This document shows positions 35,665 through 46,682 of a stretch of DNA of 64,000 bases, one piece after another. The stretch lies in assembly GCA_963932465.1 (NCBI GenBank), contig OZ010788.1, forward strand, positions 198,836,559 through 198,900,558, read 5' to 3'. Made by a program: the position numbers and the translations under genes. The notes under the pieces are model-generated. The model ran no database searches and was not told where the DNA came from. It saw nothing but the letters and a program-made list of their open reading frames with translations. Position 1 is the stretch's first letter, and each line of letters begins with the position of its first letter. This DNA comes from Maratus speciosus. Its lineage: Eukaryota; Arthropoda; Arachnida; Araneae; Salticidae.

Positions 35665-36954
35665 TGATGTCCATTACAAAGCCTCTGTTCTCATCATTGT
35701 CACCATTTTATTATGCTTTATCCTACTTTCATCTTTATTTCATCTCTTTATTTATTTTAACAAAATACTTTATTTTATTAAAACATTCTTATCTTTCTTT
35801 CTTTAAAGTCTCTTAAATTCAGTTTCCGACTTCATACTTTTTCCCTTTTTCATTCGTGCAAAACAGCTTAGTTCTCGCAGTTTTGCCTCGTAGAGTTTAG
35901 TTCTCGTAGAGAACATCAGATGGCATCGTATGTCCAGAGCGTCGGCAATCGTTGCCATGGATACGCCTTCACGTTCTTCTTCTTGGGAGCCGGTTGGGAG
36001 TCTAACAGACATGCGTAGATACCTTATTTCGGTTCATCCATTTCAAATAAATCGCCATGCTCTGAAGTCATCCTTGCCCAGTTGTATTTGTCTCTGTTCG
36101 GGGAAGGTGGAAATCGTTTTTACAATCCTTCATCATATTATCTGTTTAAATAGTTTTGCTCATCTGCTTTTATGATTACGGTAGTCCTTTTTCAACTGTA
36201 ACTCATCTTAGAGGAGAGTCATCTTGTTTCGAGTGTTTGTTTTTCGGGAGCTGAATGGCGTACTGTTTAAAGTTGTCTTTGTTATATGCAAGACATCGTG
36301 TCTACGTAGCGGTTTTTCCTGAAACTACCTTTTTGATGATGTCGTCCTCAGAATATGTTTTTCATCGTGAAGCTCGGGAGTTTTAAAGTAAAGTAGTATC
36401 AATCCTTTTGAAATGTGTTCGGCTGTTTTTCAATGGTTTCTTCGTAAGAGAATAGAGACGTTTATTTGTCGAGTATGAATTGGCTTTTTGTGTCGAGTCT
36501 TCAAAAGGACATACTTACGTTTTTTCAAGCCCTCGCTACACTATTGGGAATATAAAGATGTCGTAATTTATATATCATGTAGTCATGTTATATTTCAAAG
36601 TAAATGCCTTTACTATTTGCTATGATGTTTGTAATTAAAGTTTCAGATAAGTCTTTTCCATCTTTACATTTGTTGATAAGCTGATATTTGAGAGATGTTA
36701 TAATTTGTTTCTACATTAACATGTCTTTTAAGTTTTAATAAATTATTTGTGTTTTTAAAATATCTGTCATTATTTTCCACCATATTATTTTTGAAATTAT
36801 ATTTTACTTTTCAGATGTTATAGTTTATCTAGCTTAACATAAATCTTAATAATCATTTTTCTTTGGGGTTTAAACCAGCATTACGCTCCATTGCATATTT
36901 AATATTCTCTGCTACCCACTTTAACCCCTAAGCACTATTTTATAGTGCTTATCA
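35665..36954 (+). mobile_element. Solo LTR, same family as the element at 1042, TSD ATCTT
   Basis: A 1290-bp stretch starting TGATGTCC and ending GTGCTTATCA, flanked by ATCTT at 35660-35664 and 36955-36959. It aligns along its length to the LTRs at 1042 and 7513 (for example CTCATCA-TGTCACCATTTTAT, TGCAAAACAGCTTAGTTCTC, GTTTAAACCAGCATTACGCT) but with many substitutions and deletions, so it is an older or sister subfamily. The TATA-like box of the other copies is changed here (AAATAAATC at about 36045). Confidence 0.9.
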
Positions 36955-37145
36955 ATCTTCAAGTATTAACATCTTAAATTATAATAATAACAATAACATT
37001 AATAAAAGTATTAGGGAAAAAATCAACACATGGATAAGTACTAAGTACAAACGAAAATCAACATCAACAAAACAACATGCCAAAGCCGGCTAGGGACTTT
37101 TTGATTTTTTCCCCAAATCGCTATGCTACCCAGTGCGCTCGAAGT

Positions 37146-37193
37146 TTTAACATTGTTGCATTAAGCTGTCCCTATCCGCTACTTTTTATGCAT
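37146..37193 (-). repeat. Right arm of the inverted repeat with 34781
   Basis: AAGCTGTCCCTATCCGCTAC and flanks are the reverse complement of the left arm with few differences. Confidence 0.7.
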
Positions 37194-37222
37194 CCAGTAG
37201 TAGCATATTCTATATATATATA

Positions 37223-37935
37223 CAGTACACTCCTCTAATTCGCACAGGTCAGGACCAAGGGTTTTGCGGATTATAGAATTTTGCAGATTATAGGTCATTT
37301 CTTTGTTTACTTTCTAATATTTGGAATTTATCAACAAATATAGTAACTACATTGTAAATAAATAACACAGAAATGAAAGAAATTGCTTTTTTTTTATATA
37401 AAAAAAACTATATTCAAACTATATTAGAAATACATTTAAATGATATAATAATAGAAAATTAATAGAAACATTTCTACTTATTTTTAAATCTCAAACATTG
37501 CTGTGATAATGGTTTGCTTTATAGCTTTTAATTTATACTCTGCAATTTAATCTCGAAACCTTTAAAAAAAGTCAGGATATCTTGATAAATAACAAAAGAT
37601 ATTTATCCAAAAAAGCTAACCGCTCTTCAAAAGCAATTTTACCTTTTATATAGCCAACAAATATGTTCAGAATATAGCAGTCTAATAGTTATTTACAAGA
37701 TACACAAAATATTTCCTTCTAATGAATGCAGAAATGCATTAAAATTGTTTAGTGTATTTAAAATTAATTAAAATTTGTAATACATTCATCAGGTCAACTT
37801 TTATTACACTCAAAAAGTGCATTATCTTGCATAAAGAGAGATTTTAATTCTTTGTTTACATGTTTATGTCTGAAATATAGTGCGGATTATAGGCATTTGC
37901 GGATTATAGAGTCGCGGATTAGAGGGAGTGGACTG
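37223..37935 (+). mobile_element. pogo/Tigger-like MITE, copy 2
   Basis: Left end CAGTACACTCCTCTAATTCG and right end GGGAGTGGACTG are inverted repeats flanked by TA within TA-rich sequence (37221-37222, 37936-37937). The subterminal GCGGATTATAGAATTTTGCA also occurs in the copy at 21358. Confidence 0.85.
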
Positions 37936-37937
37936 TA

Positions 37938-37968
<31 letters not shown>

Positions 37969-38773
37969 TAATTGCAATCGATCAACTGACACCCACTGTC
38001 TTGAAATAGAATAGGTTGAATTCTTTTGCAAATATCTTTATTACTGTCTACTTTTCAGAGTTTTGTTACTGTTACTACTCTTTCTTTTATTTATCACTTT
38101 TGGCATAGGAGAATTCATAGTGAAAGTAATTTGCACTAAATGTATACTTTCAGATTGTGCAGTCGCTATTTTCATTTCATTATGTATTTAGAATTTTAAG
38201 ATATTTGTATTTTCATCAAAGTCCAGTTTGCTGCTTGCCAATCATATATTTTATTATATTCAAACAGAGAAGGAAAATTTACTAAGCATGAAAGTAAAAC
38301 TTAGGAAGATAGGACATTAAAAATAAATGAAATGCATTATTTTATCGCTGCTTGAAATCTTAAATGCAAAAATGTATCATAATTTGAGTTCACAAGGTAA
38401 CATGTTGTATAATATTGTTCATTTAATTTCAAATGATTTTTTTTTTTTTCCTTCTCCCCTTCCCCCTCGGCATTCAATACTGAATATTCTACTAAAACTA
38501 CACACACGCATACTCATAAAAAAAAAAATCATGTCTTCGTTATTTGAAACTATTTTTGAAGAATACATAAATATACAAGGATCATGCATAAGTTTAAAAC
38601 CATGTAAGAAAACCTTTTTCTTATTCTTAATACATGCATATTTAATAACAAAGACAAAAAAAAAAAAAAAAAAACTTCTATTTAATTTTTAATATGCACA
38701 CACGCACATAAAAAAAATGATAAACACAATACACTAGATTAATTTTAACATAATTATTCTAATTGGTAAATAA

Positions 38774-38858
38774 ATCATATGAGATGTAACTTTCTGACTG
38801 GGCGGACATCCTGGTCCAGACATTTTTTGCCCAGTTGGAAATTTATATCTCATATGAT
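38774..38858. repeat. Imperfect hairpin, about 27-bp arms
   Basis: CATATGAGATGTAACTTTCT...GGGC pairs with GCCC...ATTTATATCTCATATG. The loop includes GGACATCCTGGTCCAGACA. Confidence 0.7.
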
Positions 38859-38883
38859 AAATACAATATTTCATGAGCATAAA

Positions 38884-39125
38884 TGAGGGGTTCACAACCA
38901 TAGTAGATAAAGTTCATTTTGAAAAAAAATATATGATATAGTCCATTTAGAAGGTGCGTAAAATCTGTTTTCACATACTTTCTCATATCTTTCTCTTTCA
39001 TCTGCTTACAGACTTGGTTTACTGTGAGAGTGGATAAAACAGATTTTATGCACCTTCTAAATGGACTATATCATTTTCTTTTTTTTTCAAAATGGACTTG
39101 GTCTACTATGGATGTGAGCCCCTCA
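38884..39125. mobile_element. Foldback MITE with about 90-bp arms
   Basis: Left arm 38884-38971 (TGAGGGGTTCACAACCATAG...) pairs with right arm 39036-39125 (...CATAGATG-like GGATGTGAGCCCCTCA) with few mismatches; the centre is 64 bp. A third, shorter arm copy lies at 39281-39306. No coding frame. Confidence 0.82.
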
Positions 39126-39660
39126 CATAATTACTGTATTTCTTTGTACTGCATCATGCATTACTGCATTTCATGTTACTTTAAATGTAACTTTTAAAGA
39201 CTAAGTTATCAAAAACACTTAAACTAAAAGTTTGCTTATTATATATGTTCAAGCAATTTTTAGATTGTGTGATTTTGGATAGTCTACTATGGTTGTGAGT
39301 CCCTCAAATTGTATTACAAAATGCTGAGTCTGCTCAATTGATAAAATAAGCACTAAGTGTCTTTAATCTCTGTAATAATAGCCGAAGTCCTGTGACTGTC
39401 ATCAACAATTCTGGGTTGACCGTTTCACTTTTTATATGCCAAACGGCCATTTCGATACCTTTTTGTTTGTCAGGTTCAGGTGATAAATTGCCAAACATTC
39501 TTCTATCGCCATCATTTCATTTAAAATATAAACCTATCACTCATTTCATTTAAAATACATAACATTCACTTAAAATGCATATATCGGATACATTTAAAAT
39601 ACACATCTTTCATTCACCTCATTTAAAATACAATAAATAAATAAAGGTATTTTTTCAGCA

Positions 39661-40384
39661 TAGGGCCTTGGCGAGAAAAAAAAAAAATTGGCATCGTATT
39701 TTCTGGCAATCTATATCTTATTTCATATACATAAGCAATTTTTTCCATATATATATATACAATTTATTTAATCTAAAGAAGCCAATAATCTATTTTTATA
39801 TAGAAACAGAAGTATTCTGTATATAAACAAATATTGGTACTTTTCCATTATGCAGACACCATGCCAGAATCTATGCTAATGCGCCAATTATTTCAACCCT
39901 GATCGCTGATTAATGAAATGTTTACTGCAATGCAATGCTAAAAGATATTTGTAATTTTATGCCAGAAGTTTAATATGAGTTTTATTTTATTACTTTATTG
40001 TATAACAGTTATTTGTTTACTTATTTTAAGTATATATTTGTGATTTAATAAAATAGTTCGTAAAAGTCTGTATTTTCCAAATGCTCACTTTACTATCAAC
40101 AATGTTTTTTCTTTTATTTTTCAAATGTTTCAATTTATGTGATTTTCATTTTGCACCAACTATTAACGCTTGGCGACAATGGTGTCCGTATAACGGAAAA
40201 GTACCCAAATATTGTATATATAAATGTATAAATAAAATGTTTATATGCAAATAAATACATATAAACAAAAATAAAAGTTCACCGGGTTTGTTTTCATAGC
40301 TATTTATATTATTTTGTCAACATATTTCACTTTCTGAAGACCGAATTGCGCCAAGCTTTAAAAAAAAATGCCAAGGCCCCTGTA
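39661..40384. mobile_element. Nested inverted-repeat element
   Basis: The outer pair TAGGGCCTTGGC (39661-39672) and GCCAAGGCCCCTGTA (40370-40384) encloses an inner pair 39832-39861 and 40180-40211 (GTACTTTTCCATTATGCAGA against a diverged complement). The arrangement suggests a non-autonomous TIR element with nested symmetry. Target duplication not found. Confidence 0.6.
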
Positions 40385-40399
40385 GTGGAAAAGTACTTA

Positions 40400-43300
40400 T
40401 AATAATAACATAAACTAAAATATTTCATTTCAACATCGAAGTATTGTTTCTAATTTACCTTCAAATAAATATATATTCTAAGATAACTTCAATTGAAATT
40501 AAGTTGACATCTTACTATCTCACTTCATAAAGTAAACAAACTTTATAAGAGATTCATTCATCATGAATGGTAGAAAATATTAAACCATGAAGGTAATCAT
40601 CCGCAAAGCAGGTTCTCCAACAATGAATAGAATATATTCTTATGACGTCATAGTAGGTAAATTGGCGGTGCTAATGTTTGTTTACGGTTTACCTTCACTA
40701 GGGTTTTATTTTTCTATTTCTCTTAGTTACTTTACTTTATTGTCATATTTATGAACTCAGAAATCAAATTTATAAAAACAAAAGTATATATCTTCATTAT
40801 TTAATTATTAGTAGGGGAAAAAAATTGTAAATGCATGATTTGCAAAATTTAAATAAATTTATTAATACTAAAAAATAACATTGAAGTAACAGCATGTTTA
40901 AGTGAAATAAGTTTCATTTAGATAATTTATGAACAAATCTCAGTTTAAACACCTCAAATTTCACTTATTTTTACAGCATTTTTAGAGTTACGGAAAGTAA
41001 GTGGCATTTGTCAAAAAAGAGAAAATACGCATAACAACAAAAAAGGTATGAAATATTATGAAGATCGCAAAGAATTTTTGTTTTTTCTATCAGAATCTTT
41101 GGATTTGGGGAAGCATTGAGAAAGTAAATTAGTTTAAGAATGAAAGTAACGTGATGCAATGCTAAGTGTACATTTAAGGCAAGGGAGATCAAACTGGTCG
41201 CCAGACGCGGCTAGTTATATAATAATGTTATATATTAATGATAGTTATATATTAATTATAAAATAAGTGTCTTTATATTATATTATATTAAGAATGAAAA
41301 TTTTAATTTTATGTTAATCTTTTTTGTTAATAGCTTGGAAATTACTTTTGTAATTCTTTTCGCTCTTTTCTTATCTCTTTTTTATTGTTCGTGAAAAAAA
41401 AAATCTTCTGTTTCTCTCTCTTTTATTATTATTATTCATTTATTTATTTTTAACTTCTTTCTTTTATTTAAATTTTATTTCTTTTATTTAAATTTTGTTT
41501 ATTTCTTTTATTTCCTTTTTGTGAATTTTTTCTATTATTGTGGCAACATTTTCCAATTCTGCATCTGCTCCTCTGTGATTGGTATTTATTTACCTTACAG
41601 CTAGTGCTACCTGTCACACTCTTTGTAAGCTCCCCTCTTTCCCCTTTCTACTCATTTGTGACCTTGTCCCCTTACAGACACATGTTTACAGTAGCTGATG
41701 ATGGGCTGTTATATTTTCCACCTCGAAACGTGTCCTGTGAATTGCTTTGATTTTATAGTAATTTATATAAAGTTTTATTATTTTAATTGAAACTGTTTCC
41801 CCAGTTTTCTCAAATTCTTAAAAATGTTTCTTATTTATAATTTCTTTAAAAACTTTAGTCAGAAAAAAGTTTTTAAAACTGCATTATAGTAAGAAACAAA
41901 TATCTATTTAGAAATTATTTATATCTGAACATCACAAATATTTAAAAAGATATTTACAGTTGTCAGAAATCCAAAAACATTACAGGAGAGAGAAAAATTA
42001 TAAATTGCCATAAAAAAAATGTTGCCAATATAGAAAATGAAAGTTTCTCATTTGTTTAAATGAATAATAATAATAATTAAATTTTATAATTTTCATCCAA
42101 TAAAAATATGTATATATTTGTAAAATATTTTGTTTAATAAATTGATATGCATAATTTACAGCTCAAAATGCCAACCATTATCAAATAATGACATTGACTC
42201 GAGCCTGAATCTATTATATTTAAAAGTGACTGTCCATTTGTATTTCACATCTGCACATCCTAAAATATGGAGCATTGGCCAATCAAATTAACATCAGTTA
42301 TCCTTGTTGGATCCGAGGATGTCAAAAGTAGTCTCAGAATTTTAAAATTTGAATTAGTTTTCGAGATTTAAATTTTTTTTTACATTTTTAATAACATCCC
42401 TGTAATGGTGGCAACTAAATTACTCCATTTTTGTCTGTAAAAGAGCTGGAAAACAATAGGAATTATTGGTTTTTCATTCACATGATTTTATCTTTGCTTC
42501 AGAAAAAGGTCGCCGTGTTCTCGCTATCTTATTTCATCTTGATGATTGCAAGTTGTATTTATAAAGGATTGAGTTTGTTTCAATATTCATATTTTCTAAA
42601 ATTAACCCCTACCTTCTATGAATTATTGAAAATGATGCCTTTGAGTATGTATGACAAAATTATTACCACTTTTCCCTATCTAAAGCCCTTAAGGGTTTTG
42701 AGTTAATGAAAAATGGACAAAAGTAATTCATTTCATTATAACAATATTTATTTATTTGATAGCACTTCTACTGTGTCTCCTATTACATAACCTGTTAATT
42801 TGTGTGCATGTCATGCTCTAATAAATATAATTTTTAAAAATGGAATTTGTTAAAAACTGTCTCATGTTTTCTTATGATTAACCCACAGTTTTATGACAAG
42901 AAATTCGACCTACTTTATGCAATTTTAAAGGAAAACAAAACGTTTCAATATTTATTCTTAAATTTTAGCTTTCAGCATGTCTTTAGAAGGTCTATAAAGG
43001 TCTCATGTTCGCATAGCTTCCAAACCTTCTGATTTTTTTCAAATAAAAGTACTCACTTTGTTTAATGTCAGAAATTTACGATTACATATAAGATGAAGAT
43101 TACTATTCAGAAATAGTGCTACTCAAAATTCAGAAGGTGTAGCAACTATTGAAAGGAAAACTAAAAGTGGCATTTAAAAAAATAAAGTATATGTGTAATT
43201 AGCTTAAGTATCTATATGTTTTTATATAACCTGTATTCAATATCCTGAGGATTATTTACCATTCGAATTTTAGAGGGAGGGTGCATGTACCATGGTAACT

Positions 43301-43584
43301 AAGGGTTTAGGAACCATTGAATTAGATGAAGACTATTTATTAAATTTCAAAAATATAACTTATTTGCCCTTAATGTTACTTTTAATTCTGTCTTTCAGAG
43401 ATGTTCTGATACATTAATATTAATTTCGTTATGTTAATAGTGTAATTTGTTACATATTTATGTTGTTACTTTGCTAAGTATTAAATAATTTTAGTAAAGG
43501 ATAAAAAATTAACTAAACATTTTGCATTGTAAGTGTACAAAAAAATACAATTATTTTTTAATGTATTTTTCATTGTATTTTTAG
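40400..43584. other. Intron, mostly unassigned; possible non-LTR tail
   Basis: AT-rich. The stretch 41690-41760 (GATGATGGGCTGTTATATTT, CCTCGAAACGTGTCC) resembles 3' tails of invertebrate non-LTR or Penelope-like elements but has no coding support. Nothing else recognised before the exon. Confidence 0.35.
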
Positions 43585-43659
43585 TGGTGACGGAACTATT
43601 CGAAAAACTCTAGAAATTTGGAATAAGTGGAATGCAGCTAATGGCAACAATATGCATGG
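43585..43659 (+). CDS. NSUN2: NSUN2 exon: SGDGT to MHG
   Basis: The acceptor TTTTTAG ends at 43584 and the donor GTATTG starts at 43660. The exon completes the Ser of PCSGDG and encodes GDGTIRKTLEIW, NKWNAANGNN and MH, then two bases of Gly. The GDGT-R-K and W-KW spacing matches NSUN2. Length 75 bp, split codons on both sides and frame conserved. Confidence 0.96.
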
Positions 43660-43910
43660 GTATTGTAGTATATAATATATATTCTAAAGTTTTATTCAAT
43701 TTATTATTGCAATTCCTAGTTTATTTAATCTTTAAAAATACAATACTTTATTTTTCTTGTTGATTAATTTTTATTTATTATGGTCTAATTTAAATATAGA
43801 ACTCCCATTTAGATTAGTGGAAGAAAATGTCAAATGCAAATGATGAAATCTTCTTCCGTTAGAAACCAATGATACCAAAATCATATCAACAGCACTCAGA
43901 ATCGGACCCT

Positions 43911-44033
43911 TAGGTTAATGTCAGACGAACGTCTTTTTGCATGCTTTTTTCACTACTTATCATCCCTACACATGCTCGGTATCATGTGTAGGGAAAAAAG
44001 CATGCAAAAAGACGTTCGTCTGACATTAGCCTA
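43911..44033. mobile_element. Short nested palindrome MITE
   Basis: 40-bp arms (TAGGTTAATGTCAGACGAAC... and its complement ...GTCTGACATTAGCCTA) match at 39 of 40 positions. The 43-base centre holds a second perfect 11-bp palindrome, CCCTACACATG / CATGTGTAGGG. The ends could be read as TA plus GGTTAATG/CATTAGCC. Confidence 0.88.
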
Positions 44034-44685
44034 AATATGTTTAGGGAGCTGTAGTTATCATGTATGTATGTATGTAACATGTCCTTCTATGAATGAGGAA
44101 TAAGCTTTTTGATACTTTTGGGGCAAGAATATGTTAAGTGTGTTAAAGTGTGAAAAAATTGTTAAATTCCTCCCAGATCAGAAAATCTATAGCTATGTCA
44201 ATGAAGCCCCAATATTTTAAATGCAATTTCTGCAAGGGTACTGGAAAAACAGTGATTTATTGAAGTAACAAAAAAGAGCATGCTGTAAACTTAAAAGCTT
44301 ATTTTCTCCAATTCACCAAATTGTCACTTAACATGTTCATCCTTTAAGACCTCAAGCTTTTGAATTATAAAATAGTTTTTGGTCTGATACAGTTCTCTAA
44401 ATAGAATTATGCATAGTTAACACATGGCAAAACTTAATATGTGATTTAAACTTATTCATAATAGATAAATATCTTAATTTAACGTTAAATCACTTAACAC
44501 TTAAGTTATATCGCCAATTGTATTCTTTAACCTCTTCGCTTACAGCATGTGTGCACTAATAGACACACGCTCTGTAGAGTTATTTCATCTGGGAGTGGGG
44601 GGATTAATGGAATCTCTGATATACAAGCTGAAAAATAACACTATTTGTTATAGATATGTTATCTATCTTTAGCATACCTAATATT

Positions 44686-44932
44686 TCCAAAATCATTGTA
44701 TATTTTATTTATTGACCCCATGTGTTTTGCATGTTTCATAAAACTAGGAAAGTGTATGCAGAACCTGCGTAAAATTGAGTTGAGTGAGAAAACATCTATT
44801 TGATGCTGTCAGGCATTAATAATTTTTAATTTCGAAAGAAACAGTAAAGTTCTTCGCTGTCAACCTACAGGCATAATTTTTTATTCGAAACATATTTCCA
44901 AAATCATTGTATTTTTTATTTTTTGACTCTGT
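44686..44932 (+). repeat. About 205-bp tandem duplication, split by a later insertion
   Basis: ATTTCCAAAATCATTGTAT at 44686 recurs at 44891, giving a unit of about 205 bp. The second unit breaks off near 44932 and a further copy appears at 47221-47414 (CATGTTTCATAAAACTAGGC; ATAATTTTTTATTC-AAACAT). Confidence 0.7.
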
Positions 44933-45620
44933 GTTGGATTTCCTCTTGGTCCACACAACTTCGAAGAATGTTCCTTTGTTGTTGATATGCTGCCACCACC
45001 GATATAATTAACATGATATCGGGCACACTCTGAGATGCTTATCGAAAAGAATACTAACTCATTCAATTAAACTTAACTAACAATTTATTTACACACTACT
45101 TACAAATAACAAAACAATATTTACACTTAAGAACTTGGATATAGCTGATCCGGTTCGACATTAAGTTACATATAGAAACTACTTTCTATGTACTGGTCCG
45201 CATATTAAAATATTCTATATCCCTCTCACACTATGCTCGTTAAAACAAATTTATCGGAGATACTCCAGTTACACTCGCTGTATATGCCAAGAGCCTGCGC
45301 TCTTGCCCGTATCTCAATACGTACACTGTCCGAAAACTCCACTCAGCCAAAAAGTGTCCACACACTTCGAGCTCCACGCATCGACTGAAAACCTCTGCTG
45401 TATCACCCTTCTCCCAACACTACCTACAGGGATACTCAATCTGTCGGCAGGGCCTTGTCCCCTCCGACCGTACCTTCCCGTGATGTCTCTTGTCTCGCTA
45501 GATAGATGAGTGAAACTCCTTTGTCTGACTTACTCAGGTATGAACTTTGAATGACAGGGAAAACCCCACTCTATTAATTCGCTACATTCCTTCAACTAAA
45601 GCCATGTCACTCAAACTACT
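44933..45620 (-). mobile_element. LTR-like fragment with candidate primer-binding site
   Basis: Read on the minus strand it has an LTR flavour: TGTAGCGAATTAATAGAGTG near 45587, a GC-richer middle, AATAAATTG near 45082, and TGGTGGCAGCATATCAACAA near 45000, a common style of Gypsy primer-binding site. No coding region follows, so this would be a truncated Gypsy-like remnant. Ends are not defined. Plus-strand open frame 45303-45509 is in the same block and shows no protein motif. Confidence 0.45.
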
Positions 45621-45698
45621 CTGATTAAATTTCAGATAAGAAAAAATGTTATTTTAAAATTTCCAGTACAGAGACAATACATAAGCAAGAAAATAATA

Positions 45699-45722
45699 TC
45701 TCTCTCTCTCTCTGTGTGTGTG

Positions 45723-45754
<32 letters not shown>

Positions 45755-45755
45755 G
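45699..45755. repeat. Compound microsatellite (TC)n(TG)n(TCTG)n
   Basis: Alternating TC, then TG, then seven or so TCTG units. The same TCTG motif occurs in the insertion at about 8912. Confidence 0.9.
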
Positions 45756-46596
45756 GTGATGGCTAACAAAATGTACGGCACGTACGAGGCTCAAAATTTT
45801 TGTGAGAATATCCCAAAGTCTCTCCTGATGTACCTGGTTCTCAGAATTTCAAAATTCTGATTAACAGCTGAGTTATTAATTAATAACCATAACTCACTTT
45901 CATTAAAAGACCATCTCTGCCGTTGGAAGAGGGGAAAATCTCTGACACATGTGCTGAAGGCGCTAATACGCAAATAAAGAACGAAAAAAAAAATATTTCG
46001 GAGTATTTTGTCATTATGTATTAACTAACATCGTCCAAACTGCTTCGTAAAGTTAAAAACGGAAGACATGTTCTGAAAGATAGTGCTCTTACGTCTCAAA
46101 TACTGCAATCAATTAAAAAATATATCGCAATTAATCCCTTGAAAAAAAAGTTCAAAAAGGATCGTTTTTCTGGAAAAATGTTTTTCTCCCTTATTGCAAC
46201 ACCTCCCCACGATGCAATTTTAAAGGTACTGACAAACCAAATATATTCTTATAAAGCTGAAACTTTCTTCAAATCGATCGTGTAATTGGTTTTTAAAAAT
46301 GAGTTTTAACCCTTTCAAATGTATCGTCAAACGCAGGTTACTTTACACTTCATACAGAGCATTTACATTTTGGTGCGAATTTTATCCATTTCGGTTAAAC
46401 CTTTTCCCTCTAAAATATGCATATTTTTTTTGTGAAATTTTAAAAAGGGTTTGGTTTTAGTTATATTTACGATCCATTAAAATTTCAGAGAATTCAGAGA
46501 ACACTAACCACTATTTTATTATGCTAATCAAACCGACGTGAAAAAAAGAAAAGAAAAGAAGAAACGATTTGCGAATAGGGAAACTTAATTTACTAA

Positions 46597-46682
46597 GTTG
46601 GCCGAAGCACTTGTGGTGTAATTGTTTAACGCCTTAGTTTTCTGTATGAAGGTACTCTGGTTCGAAACTCGATACGACTGAG
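46597..46682 (+). mobile_element. tRNA-like SINE head (A and B boxes)
   Basis: GTGGTGTAATTG near 46613 resembles a degenerate pol III A box and GGTTCGAAACTC at 46659-46670 a B box, spaced as in tRNA-derived SINEs. Not a tRNA gene: the acceptor stem does not pair. The downstream sequence to about 47180 ends in a GCCCGGGCGGGGCAGCTAGT block. Confidence 0.5.

Noticed and set aside
41538..41750. 70-codon open frame with hydrophobic segments
   Set aside because: It overlaps a sequence resembling the 3' tail of a non-LTR element; no protein motif.
44881..45509. Small genes in the LTR-like block
   Set aside because: Short open frames on both strands overlap the LTR-like sequence and lack any motif or splice structure.
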